DNA of 21,756 nt, taken from positions 1-21,756 of the forward strand of contig CAMOXW010000049.1 of assembly GCA_946629405.1 (NCBI GenBank), given 5' to 3'. Source of the DNA: an uncultured Ruminococcus sp. (GTDB lineage Bacteria; Bacillota_A; Clostridia; Oscillospirales; Ruminococcaceae). The position numbers and the translations under genes are program-made. How positions within the stretch are numbered: the stretch's first letter is position 1; each line of letters begins with the position of its first letter. Below the pieces are notes generated by a model. It was not told where the DNA came from and ran no database searches. It saw only the letters and a program-made list of their open reading frames with translations. This document shows positions 8,260 through 15,400 of the stretch, one piece after another.

Positions 8260-8927
8260 TTGTCCAATCTGTAGCCGAGACCGCGTACTGTTTTGATTAT
8301 CTGTGGATCCTGCGGGTCTCGCTCAAGCTTCTCTCTGAGGCGTTTAATATAAACTGTGAGGGTATTGTCGTTGACGAATTCACCTGCAATATCCCAGATA
8401 GCTTCAAGGAGCTGCGTGCGGCTGAGAACAGCGCCGCGGTTGTTGATAAAGACGAGGAGCAGCCGGTATTCAAGTGCTGAAAGGTAAAGGTCATTTCCGT
8501 CCCGGGAGGCAGTACCCTTGACAGTATCGACGATAACGTCCCCGAGCTGTGTTACACCGCCGCTGCCGCCGGTCAGCCTCAGAACGTTCCTGATACGCGA
8601 AACGAGCTCGCGCGGGCGGAAGGGCTTGGAGATATAGTCGTCCGCACCGACCTCAAAGCCTGATACAGTGCTGTACTCGTCGCCGGAAGCCGTTAGGAAG
8701 ATAACAGGCAGTCCCTTTTCTGATTTTATTGCAGAGCATACCGCGAAGCCGTTTCCGTTGCTGAGCGAGATATCGAGCAGCACAATGTCGAACTGAATAC
8801 GGCTGATGATATCGAGTGCCTCTCTCTGACCTGAAACGCTCTTTACTGTAAAGCCTTCACTGCCGAGGAATTCGCTCAGGGCAGAAACTATATCTCTGTC
8901 GTCCTCAACGAGAAGTATCCTGTTCAT
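8256..8927 (-). CDS. Response regulator, OmpR/PhoB family
   Basis: 223 residues from ATG 8927, which has an ideal AGGAGG (8940-8935) seven bases upstream. The longer frame to 9002 runs through promoter-like AT-rich DNA and is rejected. The receiver domain (1-115) has the acidic pocket (E8-D9-D10), the phosphoacceptor D52 in LLDISL, T79 and K101 in the KPFRPREL motif. The C-terminal half is a winged helix ending in 'VRGLGYRLDK', the family hallmark. It forms a two-component pair with the overlapping kinase and probably controls the ABC genes. It may also be a candidate for the TTTAAG repeats at 12.1-12.35 kb, but nothing here proves that. Confidence 0.95.
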   Translation of the reverse strand: MNRILLVEDDRDIVSALSEFLGSEGFTVKSVSGQREALDIISRIQFDIVLLDISLSNGNGFAVCSAIKSEKGLPVIFLTASGDEYSTVSGFEVGADDYISKPFRPRELVSRIRNVLRLTGGSGGVTQLGDVIVDTVKGTASRDGNDLYLSALEYRLLLVFINNRGAVLSRTQLLEAIWDIAGEFVNDNTLTVYIKRLREKLERDPQDPQIIKTVRGLGYRLDK

Positions 8928-8971
8928 TAAAATACCTCCTGTAGATAAAAATGATACAGATATAATAATAA

Positions 8972-9002
8972 CATATAGCCGGAGTTTTTTCAAGTATGTC
9001 AA
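8972..9002 (-). promoter_or_regulatory. Probable promoter of the regulator-kinase operon
   Basis: On the minus strand a perfect TTGACA (9002-8997) is followed by TATATG (8977-8972) with a long 19-base spacer; CTATAT at 18 is an alternative. The -35 lies just after the U-tract of the preceding terminator. The non-ideal spacer lowers confidence in the exact -10. Confidence 0.5.
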
Positions 9003-9035
9003 AAATAAAAAGTCCGGAATAAAGCTTCCGGACTT
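9003..9035 (-). terminator. Intrinsic terminator after the carbohydrate-binding lipoprotein gene
   Basis: A perfect ten-pair stem, AAGTCCGGAA (9010-9019) with TTCCGGACTT (9026-9035), around a six-base loop. On the minus strand it is followed by TTTTATTTTT. It lies 18 bases beyond the stop of the gene ending at 9053 and separates that operon from the two-component genes. Confidence 0.9.
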
Positions 9036-9052
9036 AGTTCGTTATATATAAA

Positions 9053-10390
9053 TCAGATATCAAGGGTATTCTTTCCGTCTGAAACGGTAACGCTTCCGCT
9101 GTTGCTGCCAGCGGTAACGCTGACTGTGCTGCCAGAGGATATATCCTGCGAAAGTATAAGGAGCTGTGAGAAGGCATTTACCGGAGTGAACGAAGCGATC
9201 TGGGTGCTGCCGATGCTTACCTTGACAGCAGTTCCGCCTGATGTTGAGCCGAGGTCAGCCACTACATAGGGGAAGTCAGATTTTGCTACAGATGAGGAAT
9301 CGTTTCCGGCCGCAAAGAGCGCACCGCCTGTGAAGCAGAACTCATAGGTTGAGTAAACGGAGTATTTTTCCTCTTTGCCGCCGCCGCAGAAGCAGGATGT
9401 GCCGCCGTTGATATTTACAGTACCCTTTGATTTCATGCCGTTGGTGCCGCCGGTGACGTTGAGTGTGCCGCCGTTTATCGTGATATCGTCGTGGGCAAAG
9501 AGACCGGACTTCACGGCAGTAACATTGATGATACCGTTGTCTATGATGATATCGTCGTCGCTTGCGATACCGTGAGCGTTTCCGGCGGTAATATTCAGGG
9601 TGCCGTTGCCCTTTATCCTGAGTGTATCGTTGGAGAAGATAACGCCGTCGTTGATCTTATCCTTATAGCTGTCGGAGAGGTTATTGACGGAGCCCTCCTT
9701 GACCTTAACGGTACATTTTTTGGCTTCGTTTATCATGATAGCGGGACCGTAGCTGCACGCGATATCAACGCCGTTGAGGACGATAGTGACCTTTTCCTCG
9801 GTATTAGTGCTGACATATATCTGACCGTCGGAGAGCTTGCCTGTAAAGAGGTAATCGCCGCCGGAGGTTATCCTGATAGTTGAGCCGTCAACATCGACGC
9901 CATCGCCTGTGACCTTAGTTGATGAGCCGAGGGATATTTCTGCGGTATAGACTTTTTCTTCCTCCTCAGCCTCAGTGGGAGCCTGTGCAGCGGAGGTAGT
10001 TGTGGAAGTTCCGGAGCTGCTGCCGGATTTGGTGGTAGTGACCTTTGTATCTGTGCCGCCTGAGGGAGCCTTAGTGGTAGTTACGGCAGTATCCGTACTG
10101 CCGCCGGAAGACTTTGTAGTCTTTGAATCAGTCTCGGTTGAAGCTGCTTCTGATGATGAGGCAGAAGTAGTCTTTTCAGTTTCCCCGGACTCTGAAGAAG
10201 CCTCTGTGCTGGCGGTTTCCTCTGTATTTTCGGCATTCTCAGATGAAGCCTCAGTCTGAGTTCCCGCAGTCGATGATGAAGCAGTCTGAGCTGCTGATGA
10301 GCTGCTGTCTTTGCTTGTGCTTCCGCATGAAACGGCAGAGGAGATCATAGTAAGAGCAGCAATTCCCGCGATAAATCTTTTTGAAGTCAT
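9053..10390 (-). CDS. Lipoprotein with Ser/Thr-rich linker and Cthe_2159-type carbohydrate-binding domain
   Basis: 445 residues, start ATG seven bases after AAAGGAG. The signal peptide ends in a lipobox-like AVSC with C22 as the lipidation site. A low-complexity Ser/Thr/Glu linker of about 125 residues follows, including a near-duplicate 'SGGTDTKVTTTK'. From about 150 to the end the protein has the repeating beta-helix pattern of the Cthe_2159 family (DUF4353): 'GGDYLFTGKLSDGQIYV', 'VTIVLNGVDI', 'GIASDDDIIIDNGIINV', 'DDITINGGTLNV'. Cthe_2159 itself binds cellulose and acidic sugar polymers and resembles pectate lyases, with no proven catalysis. Predicted place: tethered to the outer face of the membrane, reaching through the wall. 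It is the last gene of the VTC-DUF4956 unit. Confidence 0.88.
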   Translation of the reverse strand: MTSKRFIAGIAALTMISSAVSCGSTSKDSSSSAAQTASSSTAGTQTEASSENAENTEETASTEASSESGETEKTTSASSSEAASTETDSKTTKSSGGSTDTAVTTTKAPSGGTDTKVTTTKSGSSSGTSTTTSAAQAPTEAEEEEKVYTAEISLGSSTKVTGDGVDVDGSTIRITSGGDYLFTGKLSDGQIYVSTNTEEKVTIVLNGVDIACSYGPAIMINEAKKCTVKVKEGSVNNLSDSYKDKINDGVIFSNDTLRIKGNGTLNITAGNAHGIASDDDIIIDNGIINVTAVKSGLFAHDDITINGGTLNVTGGTNGMKSKGTVNINGGTSCFCGGGKEEKYSVYSTYEFCFTGGALFAAGNDSSSVAKSDFPYVVADLGSTSGGTAVKVSIGSTQIASFTPVNAFSQLLILSQDISSGSTVSVTAGSNSGSVTVSDGKNTLDI

Positions 10391-10524
10391 AATAATTCTC
10401 CTTTATACTCTTTTAAAAATAAGATCAGTAAAGTGATATGGAAATGTCAGACCCGATCTGCACTGAGGGCCTGACAATCCTGAGAGGGTAGTATTAAGAG
10501 GGAAAAATGCCTGTGATCAAGCGA
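10391..10524 (-). other. Intra-operon gap with a ten-pair hairpin
   Basis: The 134 bases between the DUF4956 stop and the lipoprotein start hold a stem of TGTCAGGCCC (10476-10467, minus strand) with GGGTCTGACA (10454-10445), one G-U pair and a 12-base loop. No U-tract follows, so it is more likely a processing or stability element, or a partial terminator that lowers lipoprotein output, than a full stop. I see no convincing promoter in the gap. The lipoprotein Shine-Dalgarno site is AAAGGAG just before 10390. Confidence 0.5.
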
Positions 10525-11235
10525 TCAAGTCTCGTAGATCTTGTCGTCGTACTTGAAGAACACGAGGTTGATGGTCATGTTACCGTTGTGGGCGCGGAGT
10601 TCGTCGATGAACTTCTTCTGGTTGAGGTCTTCGCTGACGTCAACGCTGTAGATGAGCTCGAAAAGTGTACCGAAGTTGGTTGTCTTGACTCTTCTGAGCT
10701 TGTAGAACTCTGTGTACTGAGCAAGAATGGGGTCAAAAACTCCCTGATAATCGAGATCCTCGGGGATAGTGATCTTGAGGGTCATGTGTCTCTTTTTGCT
10801 TGCACCAAAGTTTGTAGCGGAGAATGCGAACATAACAATGCCGAGGATGATGAAGAAGAATACTGCGAAGCCGATATAGCCGACACCGCAGGCAACACCT
10901 GCTGCCATTGCGAAGAAAATGTAGGAGATATCCTTCGGGTCACCTGGGACGCTCCTGAATCGTACAAGGCTGAAGGCGCCTGCCACGCTGAGAGCACCTG
11001 CGAGTGAATTGATCGTGAGGAGGATGATGCAAACGATAGCGGGGAGCATCGTCATTGTGATGACATAGCTCTGTGAGTAGCCTTCCTTGCGGTGTGACGC
11101 CATATAGAGCAGCGAGATCAGGAAGCCTATGATCAGCGCTGAGCAGAGGCAGACGAAGAAATGCTTGGTAGTTACCGAACTGTTGTATTCAGATAAGATA
11201 TTGCCGAAAAAGCCGTTAGGGAATAAAGATTTCAT
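10525..11235 (-). CDS. DUF4956 family membrane protein
   Basis: 236 residues. The N-terminal half carries about four membrane helices (roughly 25-47, 58-80, 84-125 as two segments, and 125-145), with the family phrase 'AGAFSLVRFRSVPGDPKDISYIFFAMAAG' between them. The C-terminal 90 residues form a soluble cytoplasmic alpha/beta domain (MTLKITIPEDLDYQGVF ... NLVFFKYDD). The start is two bases after the VTC stop, and its AGGAG lies inside the last VTC codons, so translation is coupled. Genes of this family often sit next to VTC-domain genes in bacteria. The molecular role is unknown; a membrane partner or channel for the VTC enzyme is a reasonable guess. Confidence 0.9.
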   Translation of the reverse strand: MKSLFPNGFFGNILSEYNSSVTTKHFFVCLCSALIIGFLISLLYMASHRKEGYSQSYVITMTMLPAIVCIILLTINSLAGALSVAGAFSLVRFRSVPGDPKDISYIFFAMAAGVACGVGYIGFAVFFFIILGIVMFAFSATNFGASKKRHMTLKITIPEDLDYQGVFDPILAQYTEFYKLRRVKTTNFGTLFELIYSVDVSEDLNQKKFIDELRAHNGNMTINLVFFKYDDKIYET

Positions 11236-11237
11236 AA

Positions 11238-12032
11238 TTATACACTCCTGTTCATAAGTACATTGTTGTTTATCATTGAAATGCCTGAGACATAAATTTT
11301 CTTTTCGCTTTTGATGCTTTCCTGAACGTAATTCTGATAAGCTCTTCCGTACTTGGAGAAGCTTGTCTTGAATATCTCAAGCTCTGAGAGCTTGCGGACG
11401 AGCCAGTCCGGGATAGCATCTGAGACCTTGACCTCCATGAGTCTCTGGTCAGCACCGATGATGTAGTTGCCGTAGCTTTCCTTGTCGAGCCTGAGGTCAT
11501 AGCGGCGGTCAGTGATCTTTCTGTCGAAGGTAAGACGGAAGTCGTTGTTGTCCTTACCGAAGAAAGCCTCGCGCTGGTAGCTGATGTACTGCTTGGGGAT
11601 AACGGGGTACATATCGAGGAAAACGTCGAGCTCGCGGAAGACCTGCTGGGTGATGTACTTCTTCATAACGGCGGGCTTTGTGCGGTCCGCGAAGTACTGA
11701 TCTGATTCAGCGAGTGTCATTGAAACGCGGCGTTTTGTAACGATACCTCCGATTTTTTTCTTGATCTCAAGAAAAACGGTATCGTTTGGGGAAGCGGGAG
11801 AGTAGTAGCTGCGGAGCCTTATCTTCTCCTTATAGTAGGGTTTTGCGAGTGAAGTTCTGATGAGGTAGTCGTCCGGGGTATCATAATAGATATTGTAGAT
11901 ACCATACTCCTTGCCTCCGACGCAGAATTTGTCGGGGTTCATGTACTGGCTGATAACTTCCATAAGTCCTTCGTACTGGTGCATATTGAGAAGGAACTTT
12001 ATCTCTTTGCGAGCAAAAGTGTTTATTGCCAT
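11238..12032 (-). CDS. VTC-domain protein (polyphosphate-polymerase-like)
   Basis: 264 residues from ATG 12032, chosen because GGAG (12042-12039) lies six bases upstream. The in-frame ATG at 12086 has no Shine-Dalgarno site and falls at the expected transcription start. VTC tunnel-fold signatures are clear: ARKEIKFLL at the N-terminus, IYNIYYDTPDDYLIR, the basic strand YYKEKIRLRSY, FLEIKKKIGGIVTKRRV, then RKITDRRYD, LMEVKVSDAIPDWL and the closing TSFSKYGRAYQN. In yeast Vtc4 this fold makes polyphosphate from ATP inside a tunnel of Arg/Lys with an acidic metal site. The strand motifs EKIRLR and EIKKK and the acidic EVK are all kept here, so enzyme activity is plausible, though the product of bacterial homologues is not settled. 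It has no signal peptide or helix of its own and probably works at the membrane with DUF4956. Confidence 0.88.
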   Translation of the reverse strand: MAINTFARKEIKFLLNMHQYEGLMEVISQYMNPDKFCVGGKEYGIYNIYYDTPDDYLIRTSLAKPYYKEKIRLRSYYSPASPNDTVFLEIKKKIGGIVTKRRVSMTLAESDQYFADRTKPAVMKKYITQQVFRELDVFLDMYPVIPKQYISYQREAFFGKDNNDFRLTFDRKITDRRYDLRLDKESYGNYIIGADQRLMEVKVSDAIPDWLVRKLSELEIFKTSFSKYGRAYQNYVQESIKSEKKIYVSGISMINNNVLMNRSV

Positions 12033-12038
12033 AGCATT

Positions 12039-12075
12039 CTCCGGCGGAGCATATCCTGCCGGAGCTTCACGCTCC
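12039..12075 (-). promoter_or_regulatory. VTC leader: two mutually exclusive hairpins around the Shine-Dalgarno site
   Basis: On the minus strand GGAGC (12075-12071) pairs with GCTCC (12065-12061) around GTGAA. Alternatively CTCCGGC (12064-12058) pairs with GCCGGAG (12045-12039), a seven-pair stem that buries the GGAG used by ATG 12032. The two stems share bases 12061-12064, so only one can form at a time. This looks able to switch translation, but stems this short also arise by chance in GC-rich stretches. Confidence 0.45.
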
Positions 12076-12094
12076 TTTCGTATCATTTGACTAT

Positions 12095-12127
12095 ATTATA
12101 CCGGCGTATTCTTAAAAGAATCTTAAA
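12095..12127 (-). promoter_or_regulatory. Activator-type promoter with TTTAAG direct repeats, VTC operon
   Basis: On the minus strand TTTAAG occurs at 12127-12122 and 12116-12111 (N5 between, 11-base period). Exactly ten bases later comes TATAAT (12100-12095). No -35 is recognisable (AGATTC at the expected place). The expected start point near 12088 leaves a leader of about 55 bases to ATG 12032. Confidence 0.75.
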
Positions 12128-12202
12128 ATCATAAAAAAAACCGAAAAATTTCCGCAGCGATAAAAACTCTTGTGAAAGTGCTGTATAAGGATACATACTA
12201 TT

Positions 12203-12231
12203 ATAATACTGTTTTTTTGTAAATTTGTCAA
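12203..12231 (-). promoter_or_regulatory. Second, SigA-type promoter reading towards the VTC operon
   Basis: On the minus strand TTGACA (12231-12226), a 17-base spacer and TATTAT (12208-12203). It lies about 105 bases upstream of the TTTAAG promoter and has a full -35, so it could give basal, regulator-independent expression of the same operon. Confidence 0.6.
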
Positions 12232-12305
12232 ATGATTTCTGAAAAATCGCAATTTACGGTCAGAAATTCCTTAAATTAGTACATATTGGAGAAATTTGTG
12301 ATAAT

Positions 12306-12349
12306 TTTAAGGAAAGTTTAAGATTATTTTAAGAAAGCCTTGCTATAAT
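12306..12349 (+). promoter_or_regulatory. Activator-type promoter with three TTTAAG repeats, dockerin gene
   Basis: TTTAAG occurs at 12306-12311, 12317-12322 and 12328-12333 (N5 between each, 11-base period). Exactly ten bases separate the last copy from TATAAT (12344-12349). The -35 position reads AGATTA and is not a match. The spacing is the same as in the divergent minus promoter, with one extra repeat. Confidence 0.8.
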
Positions 12350-12419
12350 ACAACCATAGTCAACGAAAAGAACCGCTGAAGGCGGCCGCGACAAAATATA
12401 TGCAAGGAGTTTGATAACC

Positions 12420-15400
12420 ATGAAAAAGTCAAGTGTCAAGAAGATATTTGCAGGCATTTCTTCAGCCTGCATGATCGCAGCAGCTTCCATTCCCGCAGCT
12501 TCACTTGCGGCTGAGGCAGCAGAGACTGCCGGAGTTGTTTACGGCGATGCAAACTGCGATGATCAGGTGAATATGGCTGACGCTGTATTCATCATGCAGT
12601 GTGTAAGCAATCCTGACAAATATCAGTTCTCTGCAAAGGGAGAGGATAATGCAGATGTTTACAACAGAGGCGACGGCATCACAAACTATGATGCTCTTTC
12701 GATCCAGAAGTATAAGCTCGGCCTTATCACGGAGCTTCCCGAGTCGGTGCAGCAGGGCAATGATGATCCCGATCCTGTTACTGAGACGATATACATCCAC
12801 CTCAACGGCAATTCTGTCTCTGTTGAAGGCGACAACAGCGGATATACAGCAGTTGAGGGCTCAAAGGTGACTATAAGTCACTCCGGCACCTACTACATTG
12901 ACGGTACTCTCGATGACGGACAGATCAATGTCAATATCCCTGACGAGACAGTGGATGCTGAAACAGTCAAGCTCTTCCTCAACGGCGTAAACATCACCGG
13001 AAGAAGTGCTCCTGCAATTCTCATCACAAACGCTGAGAACACCTCTGTCAATCTCGTTGACGGCACTGAGAATACGATCTCAGACGGCGATACAGCTTAT
13101 GTTGATGCAACAGGAGCTGTTTCCGGCGAGGCTGTTATCGAGGCTAAGGACGATCTCACTATCAAGGGTGGCGATCTCGGCACAGGTATCCTCAACCTGA
13201 CAGCCAATACCCAGGACGGTATCGTCTGCAACAACGATATAAAGATCAACGGCGGCGTGATCAATGTTAATACCCTCAATTCTACCGATAAGACAAACGG
13301 TATAAACGGCAAGACATCCCTCACAGTCAAGGCCGGAACTCTCACTGTTGATGCTGAAGGCGACGGCATCAAGTCCGGCAAGGGGAATGTTGCGATCACA
13401 GGCGGAAGCACAACTATCAAGGCTGGCAACGATGCAGTTCAGTCCGAAACGACTATCGACATCTCAGCCGGTACTCTTGTGGCAGGTGGTGACAGAGGTC
13501 TTACCGCTGCAACAGGTGTCAATATCACAGGCGGTACAGTAATTGCAACAGCTACAGACAATCAGGCGGAGGGCGTTACCTCTGCAAATCAGGCGACAAT
13601 GCTTCTCAACTGTGTTGCCGATGCTTCAAATACAGACGGCTGCTGGAAGAAGGCTAATTCTATCAACGTCGGCAACCTTGCAGCAAGCTTCTCAAAGAAG
13701 TATGCCTTCGTTCTTATCTCCGATGCTTCTATAACAGCAGGAAATACCTATACCCTCACAAATGCTTCTACAGGCGCAACTGTAACTCATACAGGTGATA
13801 CAGCCGACAGCTTCAATGTTACAAATTCCGTAACGACCTTCAATGAAGTTAATCCTGCCGGCAAGGACAGCGGTACAACTGTCACTGATCCTATCGTTAC
13901 AACTGATGGGTATACCATCACACTCTCAGGAACAAGTGTACAGACAAATGCTCCCTCTGATGTAGCTTCTGTAAGCGGCGGCGTAGTTACTATCAATAAG
14001 GAAGGTGTTTTCGCAGTAAGCGGCTCAGCCTCCGGCGTACAGATAGTTGTAGACGTAGACAAGACAGCTTATCCGAACAGTGTAGTTGAGCTTGACCTTA
14101 TGGGAGCTGATATCACAAATACAACCACAGCTCCTATCTATGTTGCTTCAATAGGCGATGAAGTACAGATAGTTGCCAAGTCCGGAACAGTAAATACTAT
14201 CACAGACGGCACATCCCACACTCAGACATACACAGACTCCGACGGAAACACAAACTATGTTGAGGGTGCGGTTTTTGCACGCGATGATATCAAGTTCAAG
14301 GGTACAGGAACTCTCACAGTAAACGGCAATCAGGACGATGCTATCGTTTGCAAGAACGATATCAAGATCTACAACGGAACGATCAATGTTAACGCTGTTG
14401 ATGACGGCATCCGCGGCAAGGACAGCGTTACTATCGGCGATACAACAAAGTCCGACGGCTCTGCTGCTGACAACTCAAACCTCAGGCTTACGGTAAAGAC
14501 CACCGGCAGCGGTGACGGCATCAAGGCTACAGCTACAGATACTGCCACAGACAAGGCTTACGGAGTTGTAACTACCAACGGGGGTACTATCCACATCACT
14601 TCCTATGCAGACGGTATACAGGCTGAGCAGGAGTTCATCATGAACGGCGGCGATCTCACTATCAGCACATATCAGGGCAGCAGCTTTACAGGTACAGGCG
14701 CTTCCACAGGCACCACAAATCCGTGGGGCGGCGGCGGAATGGACGGCAACTCCAACAAGACCGATATCTCCGCAAAGGGCATCAAGGCTGTAGGTCTTTA
14801 TGATGAGGCAGGCACAACATGGCAGAGCAAGGGTGATATCACTATCAACGGCGGTAATATTACTATTGATTCATCTGACGACTGCATACACTGCGGCGGT
14901 ACAATGAACATTTACGGCGGCACCTATTCCCTCGCAACAGCTGATGACGGCATACACTCCGACCACACTGTAAACATCGGCAGGACTGCTGCAAACACAT
15001 TTGACGATGTACAAATCTTCATATCCAAGTGCTATGAAGGCGTTGAGGGACCCACGATCAACCAGAACAGCGGTACAGTATATATCATCTCTGGTGACGA
15101 CGGCTACAATGCAGGCGGCGGTGCTGACGGATCCGGCAGCGGCAATACCGGAGGTCCCGGCTGGAGTCAGGGAACGACTTCGCCCTCAACAGCTATCGCT
15201 ATGAACATCAACGGCGGCTTTGTATGCGTAAACTCTGCCAACGGCGACCACGATTCGTTCGATTCAAACGGAAATATCTATCTTAACGGCGGATATATCT
15301 GTGCAAACGGTCAGGAGCCCATTGACTGCGGAGACGGCTGCTCGATAAGCTACAACGGCACAAGCTTCATCACAATGACAACCGGCAATACAAATCTTTC

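Larger units (their letters stand above)
12033..12419. other. Divergent intergenic regulatory region
   Basis: This 387-base AT-rich stretch separates the VTC operon (minus) from the dockerin gene (plus). No further gene is seen in it. It holds, in order, the VTC leader hairpins (12039-12075), the minus promoter with TTTAAG repeats (12095-12127), an upstream minus promoter (12203-12231), a lone minus-strand TTTAAG (12275-12270), the plus promoter with three TTTAAG repeats (12306-12349) and the plus leader with AAGGAG at 12404-12409. The A- and T-tracts between could bend DNA. Confidence 0.7.

Noticed and set aside
8928..9002. N-terminal extension of the response regulator to 9002
   Set aside because: The AGGAGG at 8940-8935 serves ATG 8927, and the extension covers promoter-like DNA. 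The receiver domain begins at MNRILLVEDD.
10507..11007. 166-residue open frame on the + strand
   Set aside because: Antisense to the DUF4956 gene, with acidic low-complexity translation and no start signals.
12028..12057. Nine-codon upstream frame (ATGCTCCGCCGG...) overlapping the VTC start
   Set aside because: Its only ribosome site is two bases from the ATG, too close; probably chance.
12033..12086. VTC protein starting at ATG 12086
   Set aside because: No Shine-Dalgarno site, and the TATAAT at 12100-12095 would place the transcript start almost at this codon. GGAG before ATG 12032 fits better, though this is not certain.
12202..12207. TATAAT on the + strand as a second promoter for the dockerin gene
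   Set aside because: The -35 position reads TGCTGT, which does not match; the same bases form a good minus-strand promoter.
13097..13429. 110-residue minus frame inside the dockerin gene
   Set aside because: Shadow of the repetitive beta-helix coding sequence; no start signals.
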